Positions 11,825 to 23,615 are shown, counted from the first letter of the stretch. The stretch is 64,000 nt of DNA from Ligustrum vulgare (GCA_963555705.1 OY743180.1:33016129-33080128), one strand, 5' to 3'. The notes: a model not told the origin generated them from the letters alone. Made by a program: numbers and translations.

Positions 11825-14800
11825 ACCATCGCATCTTTTTAATAAATTCGTATTAACCGTTAGTTTTAATTAATATACGTTTTTTAAAGTTTATTTCTTT
11901 TTATTTTCTTATTCTAAATACAAATATTTTTAAAATGTATATAATCTAAACACTTCAATTTCTGACTAAAAAACCTTTTAAATGAAATAAGCAACTCTTT
12001 TATAATTTGTTATTTCTAATACTTCCTTCAATCAAAGGGAGAAAAAAAAATGAGGACTTCTTGAATTAATTTTTTTTCATTCATATAACAATATTTTTTA
12101 AAGGAAACAATTCTTCTAAGAAGCCTTAAAGGGAGAATATTTTTTAATAAATTACCCTCAAACCTTTTTCCGAGTATTTTACCATCGCATCTTTTTAATA
12201 AATTCGTATTAACCGTTAGTTTTAATTAATATACGTTTTTTAAAGTTTATTTCTTTTTATTTTCATATTCTAAATACAAATATTTTTAAAATGTATATAA
12301 TCTAAACACTTCAATTTCTGACTAAAAAACCTTTTAAATGAAATAAGCAACGCTTTTATAATTTGTGATTTCTGATACTTCCTTCAATCAAAAGGAGAAA
12401 AAAATATGAGAACTTCTTGAATTAATTTTTTTCTTTCATATAACAATTTTTTTTTTTTTAAATGAAACAATTCTTCTAAGAGGCCTTAAGGGGAGAATGT
12501 TTTTTAATATATTACACTCAAACATTTTTCCGAGTATTTTACCATCGCATCTTTTTAATAAATTCGTATGAACCGTTAGTTTTAATTAATATACGTTTTT
12601 TAAAGTTTATTTCTTTTTATTTTCTTATTCTAAATATAAGTATTTTTCAAATATATATAATCTAAACACTTCAATTTCTTACTAAAAATCCTTTTAAATA
12701 AAATAAGCAACTCTTTTATAATTTGTTATTTCTGATACTTCCTTCAATCAAAGGGAGAAAAAAAAATGAGGACTTCTTGAATTAATTTTTTTCCATTCAT
12801 ATAACAATATTTTTTAAAGGAAACAATTCTTCTAAGAGGCCTTAAAGGGAGAATGTTTTTTAATAAATTACCCTCAAACCTTTTTCCCAGTATTTTACCA
12901 TCGCATCTTTTTAATAAATTCGTATTAACCGTTAGTTTTAATTAATATACGTTTTTTAAAGTTTATTTCTTTTTATTTTCTTATTCTAAATACAAATATT
13001 TTTAAAATGTATATAATCTAAACACTTCAATTTCTGACTAAAAAACCTTTTAAATGAAATAAGCAACGCTTTTATAATTTGTGATTTCTGATACTTCCTT
13101 CAATCAAAAGGAGAAAAAAATATGAGAACTTCTTGAATTAATTTTTTTCTTTCATATAACAATTTTTTTTTTTTTAAATGAAACAATTCTTCTAAGAGGC
13201 CTTAAGGGGAGAATGTTTTTTAATATATTACACTCAAACATTTTTCCGAGTATTTTACCATCGCATCTTTTTAATAAATTCGTATGAACCGTTAGTTTTA
13301 ATTAATATACGTTTTTTAAAGTTTATTTCTTTTTATTTTCTTATTCTAAATATAAGTATTTTTCAAATATATATAATCTAAACACTTCAATTTCTTACTA
13401 AAAATCCTTTTAAATAAAATAAGCAACTCTTTTATAATTATTTATTTCTGATACTTCCTTCAATCAAAGGGAGAAAAAAAAATGAGGACTTCATGAATTA
13501 ATTTTTTTCATTCATATAACAATTTTTTTTAAAGGAAACAATTCTTCTAAGAGGCCTTAAAGGGAGAATGTTTTTTAATAAATTACCCTCAAACCTTTTT
13601 CCGAGTATTTTACCATCGCATCTTTTTAATAAATTCGTATTAACTGTTAGTTTTAATTAATATACGTTTTTTAAAGTTTATTTCTTTTTATTTTCTTATT
13701 CTAAATATAAATATTTTTAAAATGTATATAATCTAAACACTTCAATTTCTGACTAAAAAACCTTTTAAATGAAATAAGCAACGCTTTTATAATTTGTGAT
13801 TTCTGATACTTCCTTCAATCAAAAGGAGAAAAAAATATGAGAACTTCTTGAATTAATTTTTTTCTTTCATATAACAATTTTTTTTTTTTTTAAATGAAAC
13901 AATTCTTCTAAGAGGCCTTAAGGGGAGAATGTTTTTTAATATATTACACTCAAACATTTTTCCGAGTATTTTACCATCGCATCTTTTTAATAAATTCGTA
14001 TGAACCGTTAGTTTTAATTAATATACGTTTTTTAAAGTTTATTTCTTTTTATTTTCTTATTCTAAATATAAGTATTTTTCAAATATATATAATCTAAACA
14101 CTTCAATTTCTTACTAAAAATCCTTTTAAATAAAATAAGCAACTCTTTTATAATTTGTTATTTCTGATACTTCCTTCAATCAAAGGGAGAAAAAAAAATG
14201 AGGACTTCTTGAATTAATTTTTTTCCATTCATATAACAATATTTTTTAAAGGAAACAATTCTTCTAAGAGGCCTTAAAGGGAGAATGTTTTTTAATAAAT
14301 TACCCTCAAACCTTTTTCCCAGTATTTTACCATCGCATCTTTTTAATAAATTCGTATTAACCGTTAGTTTTAATTAACATACGTTTTTTAAAGTTTATTT
14401 CTTTTTATTTTCTTATTCTAAATACAAATATTTTTAAAATGTATATAATCTAAACACTTCAATTTCTGACTAAAAAACCTTTTAAATGAAATAAGCAACG
14501 CTTTTATAATTTGTGATTTCTGATACTTCCTTCAATCAAAAGGAGAAAAAAATATGAGAACTTCTTGAATTAATTTTTTTCTTTCATATAACAATTTTTT
14601 TTTTTTTAAATGAAACAATTCTTCTAAGAGGCCTTAAGGGGAGAATGTTTTTTAATATATTACACTCAAACATTTTTCCGAGTATTTTACCATCGCATCT
14701 TTTTAATAAATTCGTATGAACCGTTAGTTTTAATTAATATACGTTTTTTAAAGTTTATTTCTTTTTATTTTCTTATTCTAAATATAAGTATTTTTCAAAT

Positions 14801-15044
14801 ATATATAATCTAAACACTTCAATTTCTTACTAAAAATTCTTTTAAATAAAATAAGCAACTCTTTTATAATTTGTTATTTCTAATACTTCCTTCAATCAAA
14901 GGGAGAAAAAAAAATGAAGACTTCTTGAATTAATTTTTTTTCATTCATATAACAATATTTTTTAAAGGAAACAATTCTTCTAAGAGGCCTTAAAGGGAGA
15001 ATGTTTTTTAATAAATTACCCTCAAACCTTTTTCCCAGTATTTT
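11825..15044 (+). repeat. Nine-monomer segment, left copy of a 3220-bp repeat
   Basis: The sequence from the U unit at 11825 restarts at 15045. Shared private marks support this: CATATTC in place of CTTATTC at 12265 and 15485, exactly 3220 bp apart, and GAGAATATTTTTT near the ends of both U units. Inside the segment, C and D types alternate (C 12181, D 12541, C 12898, D' 13258, E/C 13612, D 13973, C 14329, D/Q 14689). The second copy is recognisable only for its first two units. Confidence 0.8.
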
Positions 15045-16828
15045 ACCATCGCATCTTTTTAATAAATTCGTATTAACCGTTAGTTTTAATTAATATACGT
15101 TTTTTAAAGTTTATTTCTTTTTATTTTCTTATTCTAAATACAAATATTTTTAAAATGTATATAATCTAAACACTTCAATTTCTGACTAAAAAACCTTTTA
15201 AATGAAATAAGCAACACTTTTATAATTTGTTATTTCTAATACTTCCTTCAATCAAAGGGAGAAAAAAAAATGAGGACTTCTTGAATTAATTTTTTTTCAT
15301 TCATATAACAATATTTTTTAAAGGAAACAATTCTTCTAAGAAGCCTTAAAGGGAGAATATTTTTTAATAAATTACCCTCAAACCTTTTTCCGAGTATTTT
15401 ACCATCGCATCTTTTTAATAAATTCGTATTAACCGTTAGTTTTAATTAATATACGTTTTTTAAAGTTTATTTCTTTTTATTTTCATATTCTAAATACAAA
15501 TATTTTTAAAATGTATATAATCTAAACACTTCAATTTCTGACTAAAAAACCTTTTAAATGAAATAAGCAACGCTTTTATTATTTGTGATTTCTGATACTT
15601 CCTTCAATCAAAAGGAGAAAAAAATATGAGAACTTCTTGAATTAATTTTTTTCTTTCATATATCAATTTTTTTTTTTAAAGGAAACAATTCTTCTAAGAG
15701 GCCTTAAAGGGAGAATCTTTTTTAGTAAATTACCCTCAAACCTTTTTCCGAGTATTTTACCATCGCATCTTTTTAATAAATTCGTATTAACCGTTAGTTT
15801 TAATTAATATACGTTTTTTAAAGTTTATTTCTTTTTATTTTCTTATTCTAAATACAAATATTTTTAAAATGTATATAATCTAAACACTTCAATTTCTGAC
15901 TAAAAAACCTTTTAAATGAAATAAGCAACGCTTTTATAATTTGTGATTTCTGATACTTCCTTCAATCAAAAGGAGAAAAAAATATGAGAACTTCTTGAAT
16001 TAATTTTTTTCTTTCATATAACAATTTTTTTTTTAAATGAAACAATTCTTCTAAGAGGCCTTAAGGGGAGAATGTTTTTTAATATATTACACTCAAACAT
16101 TTTTCCGAGTATTTTACCATCGCATCTTTTTAATAAATTCGTATGAACCGTTAGTTTTAATTAATATACGTTTTTTAAAGTTTATTTCTTTTTATTTTCT
16201 TATTCTAAATATAAGTATTTTTCAAATATATATAATCTAAACACTTCAATTTCTTACTAAAAATCCTTTTAAATAAAATAAGCAACTCTTTTATAATTAT
16301 TTATTTCTGATACTTCCTTCAATCAAAGGGAGAAAAAAAAATGAGGACTTCATGAATTAATTTTTTTCATTCATATAACAATTTTTTTTAAAGGAAACAA
16401 TTCTTCTAAGAGGCCTTAAAGGGAGAATGTTTTTTAATAAATTACCCTCAAACCTTTTTTCGAGTATTTTACCATCGCATCTTTTTAATAAATTCGTATT
16501 AACTGTTAGTTTTAATTAATATACGTTTTTTAAAGTTTATTTCTTTTTATTTTCTTATTCTAAATATAAATATTTTTAAAATGTATATAATCTAAACACT
16601 TCAATTTCTGACTAAAATATCTTTTAAATAAAATAAGTAACTCTTTTAAAATTTGTGATTTCTGATACTTCCTTCAATCAAAGGGAGAGAAAAAAAATAA
16701 GGTCTTCTTGAATTAATTTTTTTCATTCATATATCATTTTTTTTTTTAAAGGAAACAATTCTTCTAAGAGGCCTTAAAGGGAGAATGTTTTTAAATAAAT
16801 TACCCTCAAACCTTTTTCCGAGTATTTT

Positions 16829-18259
16829 ACCATCGCATCTATTTAATAAATTTGTATTAACCGTTAGTTTTAATTAATATACGTTTTTTAAAGTTTATTT
16901 CTTTTTATTTTCTTATTCTAAATACAAATATTTTTAAAATGTATATAATCTAAACACTTCAATTTCTGACTAAAAAACCTTTTAAATGAAATAAGCATCT
17001 CTTATATAATTTGTGATTTCTGATACTTCCTTCAATCAAACGGAGAAAAAAATATGAGAACTTCTTGAATTAATTTTTTTTCATTCATATATCAATTTTT
17101 TTTTTTAAAGGAAACAATTCTTCTAAGAGGCCTTAAAGGGAGAATCTTTTTTAGTAAATTACCCTCAAACCTTTTTCCGAGTATTTTACCATCGCATCTT
17201 TTTAATAAATTCGTATTAACCGTTAGTTTTAATTAATATACGTTTTTTAAAGTTTATTTCCTTTTATTTTCTTATTCTAAATACAAATATTTTTAAAATG
17301 TATATAATCTAAAAACTTCAATTTCTGACTAAAAAACCTTTTAAATGAAATAAGCAACGCTTTTATAATTTGTGATTTCTGATACTTCCTTCAATCAAAA
17401 GGAGAAAAAAATATGAGAACTTCTTGAATTAATTTTTTTCTTTCATATAACAATTTTTTTTTTTTTAAATGAAACAATTCTTCTAAGAGGCCTTAAAGGG
17501 AGAATGTTTTTTAATATATTACACTCAAACATTTTTCCGAGTATTTTACCATCGCATCTTTTTAATAAATTCGTATGAACCGTTAGTTTTAATTAATATA
17601 CGTTTTTTAAAGTTTATTTCTTTTTATTTTCTTATTCTAAATATAAGTATTTTTCAAATATATATAATCTAAACACTTCAATTTCTTACTAAAAATCCTT
17701 TTAAATAAAATAAGCAACTCTTTTATAATTATTTATTTCTGATACTTCCTTCAATCAAAGGGAGAAAAAAAAATGAGGACTTCATGAATTAATTTTTTTC
17801 ATTCATATAACAATTTTTTTTAAAGGAAACAATTCTTCTAAGAGGCCTTAAAGGGAGAATGTTTTTTAATAAATTACCCTCAAACCTTTTTTCGAGTATT
17901 TTACCATCGCATCTTTTTAATAAATTTGTATTAACTGTTAGTTTTAATTAATATACGTTTTTTAAAGTTTATTTCTTTTTATTTTCTTATTCTAAATATA
18001 AATATTTTTAAAATGTATATAATCTAAACACTTCAATTTCTGACTAAAATATCTTTTAAATAAAATAAGTAACTCTTTTAAAATTTGTGATTTCTGATAC
18101 TTCCTTCAATCAAAGGGAGAGAAAAAAAATAAGGTCTTCTTGAATTAATTTTTTTCATTCATATATCATTTTTTTTTTAAAGGAAACAATTCTTCTAAGA
18201 GGCCTTAAAGGGAGAATGTTTTTAAATAAATTACCCTCAAACCTTTTTCCGAGTATTTT
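16829..18259 (+). repeat. Tetramer HOR A-C-D'-E/B, 1431 bp, copy 1
   Basis: Four monomers start at 16829, 17188, 17548 and 17903. The A unit is a private variant with AAGCATCTCTTATATAA (marker base at 16998) and ACGGAG at 17040-17045. The next tetramer begins at 18260, and both marks recur there exactly 1431 bp later. The preceding C-D'-E/B trio (15759, 16116, 16471) has the same order, so the tetramer period extends leftwards by three units. Confidence 0.9.
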
Positions 18260-19689
18260 ACCATCGCATCTATTTAATAAATTTGTATTAACCGTTAGTT
18301 TTAATTAATATACGTTTTTTAAAGTTTATTTCTTTTTATTTTCTTATTCTAAATACAAATATTTTTAAAATGTATATAATCTAAACACTTCAATTTCTGA
18401 CTAAAAAACCTTTTAAATGAAATAAGCATCTCTTATATAATTTGTGATTTCTGATACTTCCTTCAATCAAACGGAGAAAAAAATATGAGAACTTCTTGAA
18501 TTAATTTTTTTTCATTCATATATCAATTTTTTTTTTTAAAGGAAACAATTCTTCTAAGAGGCCTTAAAGGGAGAATCTTTTTTAGTAAATTACCCTCAAA
18601 CCTTTTTCCGAGTATTTTACCATCGCATCTTTTTAATAAATTCGTATTAACCGTTAGTTTTAATTAATATACGTTTTTTAAAGTTTATTTCCTTTTATTT
18701 TCTTATTCTAAATACAAATATTTTTAAAATGTATATAATCTAAAAACTTCAATTTCTGACTAAAAAACCTTTTAAATGAAATAAGCAACGCTTTTATAAT
18801 TTGTGATTTCTGATACTTCCTTCAATCAAAAGGAGAAAAAAATATGAGAACTTCTTGAATTAATTTTTTTCTTTCATATAACAATTTTTTTTTTTTTAAA
18901 TGAAACAATTCTTCTAAGAGGCCTTAAAGGGAGAATGTTTTTTAATATATTACACTCAAACATTTTTCCGAGTATTTTACCATCGCATCTTTTTAATAAA
19001 TTCGTATGAACCGTTAGTTTTAATTAATATACGTTTTTTAAAGTTTATTTCTTTTTATTTTCTTATTCTAAATATAAGTATTTTTCAAATATATATAATC
19101 TAAACACTTCAATTTCTTACTAAAAATCCTTTTAAATAAAATAAGCAACTCTTTTATAATTTGTTATTTCTGATACTTCCTTCAATCAAAGGGAGAAAAA
19201 AAAATGAGGACTTCTTGAATTAATTTTTTTCATTCATATAACAATTTTTTTGAAGGAAACAATTCTTCTAAGAGGCCTTAAAGGGAGAATGTTTTTTAAT
19301 AAATTACCCTCAAACCTTTTTTCGAGTATTTTACCATCGCATCTTTTTAATAAATTCGTATTAACTGTTAGTTTTAATTAATATACGTTTTTTAAAGTTT
19401 ATTTCTTTTTATTTTCTTATTCTAAATATAAATATTTTTCAAATATATAAAATCTAAACACTTCAATTTCTGACTAAAAAGTCCTTTAAATAAAATAAGT
19501 AACTCTTTTAAAATTTGTGATTTCTGATACTTCCTTCAATCAAAGGGAGAAAAAAAAAAAAGGTCTTCTTGAATTAATTTTTTTCATTCATATATCAAAT
19601 TTTTTTTTAAAGGAAACAATTCTTCTAAGAGGCCATAAAGGGAGAATGTTTTTTAATAAATTACCCTCAAACCTTTTTCCTAGTATTTT
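18260..19689 (+). repeat. Second tetramer-register block A-C-D-E, 1430 bp
   Basis: This block starts with the same private A variant (marker at 18429) and the same C unit type as copy 1. Its third and fourth units revert to plain D (18979) and plain E (19333), as in the Region I pentamer. The switch therefore lies between 18619 and 18979 or inside the D unit. The following A (19690) again matches Region I type A. Confidence 0.85.
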
Positions 19690-20049
19690 ACCATCGCATC
19701 TATTTAATAAATTTGTATTAACCGTTAGTTTTAATTAATATACGTTTTTTAAAGTTTATTTCTTTTTATTTTCTTATTCTAAATACAAATATTTTTAAAA
19801 TGTATATAATCTAAACACTTCAATTTCTGACTAAAAAACCTTTTAAATGAAATAAGCAACTCTTTTATAATTTGTGATTTCTGATACTTCCTTCAATCAA
19901 AAGGAGAAAAAAATATGAGAACTTCTTGAATTAATTTTTTTCTTTCATATAACAATTTTTTTTTTTTTAAATGAAACAATTCTTCTAAGAGGCCTTAAGG
20001 GGAGAATGTTTTTTAATATATTACACTCAAACATTTTTACGAATATTTT

Positions 20050-20405
20050 ACCATCGCATCTTTTTAATAAATTCGTATTAACCGTTAGTTTTAATTAATA
20101 TACGTTTTTTAAAGTTTATTTCTTTTTATTTTCTTATTCTAAATATAAATATTTTTCAAATATATATAATCTAAACACTTCAATTTCTTACTAAAAATTC
20201 TTTTAAATAAAATAAGCAACTCTTTTATAATTTGTTATTTCTAATACTTCCTTCAATCAAAGGGAGAAAAAAAAATGAGGACTTCTTGAATTAATTTTTT
20301 TTCATTCATATAACAATATTTTTTAAAGGAAACAATTCTTCTAAGAGGCCTTAAAGGGAGAATGTTTTTTAATAAATTACCCTCAAACCTTTTTCCGAGT
20401 ATTTT
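20050..20405 (+). repeat. Representative Q monomer, 356 bp
   Basis: Q is the commonest type in Region III. From its start it shows ACCATCGCATC, the 17-bp CENP-B-box-like motif at +22 to +38, TTAATTAA, an oligo-T run before AAAGTTTATTTC, ATAAATATTTTTC, CTTACTAAAAATTC, TTATTTCTAATACTTCC, AAAGGGAG with an A run, ATGAGGAC, an eight-T run, AACAATATTTTTTAAAGG, AAGAGGCC (StuI core AGGCCT), and a tail ending TTTCCGAGTATTTT. No open frame of gene length is present on either strand. Confidence 0.92.
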
Positions 20406-22534
20406 ACCATCGCATCTTTTTAATAAATTCGTATTAACCGTTAGTTTTAATTAATATACGTTTTTTAAAGTTTATTTCTTTTTATTTTCTTATTCTAAAT
20501 ACAAATATTTTTCAAATATATATAATCTAAACACTTCAATTTCTTACTAAAAATTCTTTTAAATAAAATAAGCGACTCTTTTATAATTTGTTATTTCTAA
20601 TACTTCCTTCAATCAAAGGGAGAAAAAAAATGAGGACTTCTTGAATTAATTTTTTTTCATTCATATAACAATATTTTTTAAAGGAAACAATTCTTCTAAG
20701 AGGCCTTAAAGGGAGAATGTTTTTTAATAAATTACCCTCAAACCTTTTTCCCAGTATTTTACCATCGCATCTTTTTAATAAATTCGTATTAACCGTTAGT
20801 TTTAATTAATATACGTTTTTTAAAGTTTATTTCTTTTTATTTTCTTATTCTAAATACAAATATTTTTAAAATGTATATAATCTAAACACTTCAATTTCTG
20901 ACTAAAAAACCTTTTAAATGAAATAAGCAACTCTTTTATAATTTGTTATTTCTAATACTTCCTTCAATCAAAGGGAGAGAAAAAAATGAGGACTTCTTGA
21001 ATTAATTTTTTTTCATTCATATAACAATATTTTTTAAAGGAAACAATTCTTCTAAGAGGCCTTAAAGGGAGAATGTTTTTTAATAAATTACCCTCAAACC
21101 TTTTTCCGAGTATTTTACCATCGCATCTTTTTAATAAATTCGTATTAACCGTTAGTTTTAATTAATATACGTTTTTTAAAGTTTATTTCTTTTTATTTTC
21201 TTATTCTAAATATAAATATTTTTCAAATATATATAATCTAAACACTTCAATTTCTGACTAAAAAACCTTTTAAATGAAATAAGCAACTCTTTTATAATTT
21301 GTGATTTCTGATACTTCCTTCAATCAAAAGGAGAAAAAAATATGAGAACTTCTTGAATTAATTTTTTTCTTTCATATAACAATTTTTTTTTTTTAAATGA
21401 AACAATTCTTCTAAGAGGCCTTAAGGGGAGAATGTTTTTTAATATATTACACTCAAACATTTTTACGAATATTTTACCATCGCATCTTTTTAATAAATTC
21501 GTATTAACCGTTAGTTTTAATTAATATACGTTTTTTAAAGTTTATTTCTTTTTATTTTCTTATTCTAAATATAAATATTTTTCAAATATATATAATCTAA
21601 ACACTTCAATTTCTTACTAAAAATTCTTTTAAATAAAATAAGCAACTCTTTTATAATTTGTTATTTCTAATACTTCCTTCAATCAAAGGGAGAAAAAAAA
21701 AATGAGGACTTCTTGAATTAATTTTTTTTCATTCATATAACAATATTTTTTAAAGGAAACAATTCTTCTAAGAGGCCTTAAAGGGAGAATGTTTTTTAAT
21801 AAATTACCCTCAAACCTTTTTTCCAGTATTTTACCATCGCATCTTTTTAATAAATTCGTATTAACCGTTAGTTTTAATTAATATACGTTTTTTAAAGTTT
21901 ATTTCTTTTTATTTTCTTATTCTAAATATAAATATTTTTCAAATATATATAATCTAAACACTTCAATTTCTGACTAAAAAGTCTTTTAAATAAAATAAGC
22001 AACACTTTTATAATTTGTGTTTTCTGATACTTCCTTCAATCAAAAGGAGAAAAAAAAAATGAGGACTTCTTGAATTAATTTTTTTCATTCATATATCAAT
22101 TTTTTTTAAAGGAAACAATTCTTCTAAGAAGCCTTAAAGGGAGAATGTTTTTTAATAAATTACCCTCAAACCTTTTTCCGAGTATTTTACCATCGCATCT
22201 ATTTAATAAATTCGTATTAACCGTTAGTTTTAATTAATATACGTTTTTTAAAGTTTATTTCTTTTTATTTTCTTATTCTAAATATAAATATTTTTCAAAT
22301 ATATAAAATCTAAACACTTCAATTTCTGACTAAAAAGTCCTTTAAATAAAATAAGCAACTCTTTCATAATTTGTGATTTCTGATACTTTCTTCAATCAAA
22401 AGGAGAAAAAAAAATGAGGACTTCTTGAATTAATTTTTTTCATTCATATATCAATTTTTTCTTAAAGGAAACAATTCTTCTAAGAGGCCTTAAAGGGAGA
22501 ATGTTTTTTAATAAATTACCCTCAAACCTTTTTC

Positions 22535-22599
22535 CGAGTATTTTACCATCGCATCTTTTTAATAAATTCGTATTAACCGTTAGTTTTAATTAATATACG
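22535..22599. other. CpG cluster across a monomer border (representative)
   Basis: Five CpG dinucleotides start at 22535, 22550, 22569, 22578 and 22598. They span the last bases of one monomer and the first 55 of the next. The remaining roughly 290 bp of a typical Q unit has none. The same clustering recurs at nearly every border in the window. Extra CpGs elsewhere are type marks (AACGCT in type C) or private changes (51007, 52078 and AAGCGACTC near 20573). Whether the sites are methylated is not visible from sequence. Confidence 0.9.
22566..22582 (+). other. CENP-B-box-like 17-bp motif (representative of about one per monomer)
   Basis: The motif is ATTCGTATTAACCGTTA, at monomer +22 to +38. 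The mammalian CENP-B box core is NTTCGNNNNANNCGGGN. Here TTCG, the central A and the following CG are all at the right spacing, so 7 of 9 fixed bases match; the final GG is TT. The copy is intact in almost all Region III units (exception: ACAGTTA at 58606). It is altered in Region I types A and C (TTTG) and E (ACTGTT). The similarity is directly visible. Binding by any CENP-B-like or pogo-derived protein is inference, and a chance match in a 357-bp unit is possible. Confidence 0.4.
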
Positions 22600-22640
22600 T
22601 TTTTTAAAGTTTATTTCTTTTTATTTTCTTATTCTAAATA
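22580..22640 (+). repeat. Near-invariant segment of the monomer (representative)
   Basis: From about +36 to +96 the monomers are almost identical across all types: TTAGTTTTAATTAATATACG, an oligo-T run, AAAGTTTATTTC and TTATTTTCTTATTC. I noticed few exceptions: AAATAAT in R units, AACATACG at 14329, AAATTTTATTTC at 10039, a C at 34747 and 40816, GATTTTT in the Q unit at 25040, and TTATTATTC in R* units. The rest of the monomer varies far more between types. Constraint, frequent gene conversion or recent origin could each explain it. Confidence 0.75.
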
Positions 22641-22900
22641 TAAATATTTTTCAAATATATATAATCTAAACACTTCAATTTCTTACTAAAAATTCTTTTA
22701 AATAAAATAAGCAACTCTTTTATAATTTGTTATTTCTAATACTTCCTTCAATCAAAGGGAGAAAAAAAAATGAGGACTTCTTGAATTAATTTTTTTTCAT
22801 TCATATAACAATATTTTTTAAAGGAAACAATTCTTCTAAGAGGCCTTAAAGGGAGAATGTTTTTTAATAAATTACCCTCAAACATTTTTCCGAGTATTTT

Positions 22901-23259
22901 ACCATCGCATCTATTTAATAAATTCGTATTAACCGTTAGTTTTAATTAATATACGTTTTTTAAAGTTTATTTCTTTTTATTTTCTTATTCTAAATACAAA
23001 TATTTTTAAAATGTATATAATCTAAACACTTCAATTTCTGACTAAAAAACCTTTTAAATGAAATAAGCAACTCTTTTATAATTTGTGATTTCTGATACTT
23101 CCTTCAATCAAAAGGAGAAAAAAATATGAGAACTTCTTGAATTAATTTTTTTCTTTCATATAACAATTTTTTTTTTTTAAATGAAACAATTCTTCTAAGA
23201 GGCCTTAAGGGGAGAATGTATTTTAATATATTACACTCAAACATTTTTACGAATATTTT
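22901..23259 (+). repeat. Representative P monomer, 359 bp
   Basis: P differs from Q at linked sites: CTATTT at +11, ATACAAATATTTTTAAAATG, GACTAAAAAACC, AAATGAAATAAG, GTGATTTCTGAT, AAAAGGAG followed by ATATGAGAAC, TTTCTTTCATATAAC, a longer oligo-T run ending AAATGAAAC, CCTTAAGGGGAG, TATATTACACTC and a final ACGAATATTTT. The longer T run explains why P units are usually 358-361 bp. P resembles Region I types A and C most closely and is probably descended from the same source. Confidence 0.9.
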
Positions 23260-23615
23260 ACCATCGCATCTTTTTAATAAATTCGTATTAACCGTTAGTT
23301 TTAATTAATATACGTTTTTTAAAGTTTATTTCTTTTTATTTTCTTATTCTAAATATAAATATTTTTCAAATATATATAATCTAAACACTTCAATTTCTTA
23401 CTAAAAATTCTTTTAAATAAAATAAGCAACTCTTTTATAATTTGTTATTTCTAATACTTCCTTCAATCAAAGGGAGAAAAAAAAATGAGGACTTCTTGAA
23501 TTAATTTTTTTTCATTCATATAACAATATTTTTTAAAGGAAACAATTCTTCTAAGAGGCCTTAAAGGGAGAATGTTTTTTAATAAATTACCCTCAAACCT
23601 TTTTCCGAGTATTTT

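Larger units (their letters stand above)
7889..20049 (+). repeat. Region II: mosaic domain mixing pentamer types with Q, R and U types
   Basis: Thirty-four monomers: 7889 Q, 8245 R, 8602 C/P, 8960 B, 9319 C, 9679 D/B, 10039 R, 10396 C/P, 10754 C, 11113 D/Q, 11469 Q, 11825 U, 12181 C, 12541 D, 12898 C, 13258 D', 13612 E/C, 13973 D, 14329 C, 14689 D/Q, 15045 U, 15401 C, 15759 C, 16116 D', 16471 E/B, 16829 A, 17188 C, 17548 D', 17903 E/B, 18260 A, 18619 C, 18979 D, 19333 E and 19690 A. C-D pairs dominate and there is no single HOR period. C units here mostly have TTCG where Region I C units have TTTG. It reads as a transition zone between Regions I and III. Confidence 0.85.

Noticed and set aside
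19517..19738. Second 73-codon open frame, nearly identical to the one at 4844
   Set aside because: Same E-A junction, with one substitution (isoleucine to asparagine) from ATCAAAT in place of ATCAATT. It is a copy of the same satellite segment that happens to have a compatible run length. Two copies do not show coding constraint here.
22650..22672. TATATATAAT-type sequence as a promoter
   Set aside because: It is present in almost every unit, but in sequence of about 21% G+C such strings are expected. No initiator, downstream gene or polymerase III box accompanies it.
22741..22760. Possible hairpin TCCTTCAATCAAAGGGA
   Set aside because: Only four to five base pairs can form around a six- to seven-base loop, too weak to call a structural element or terminator.
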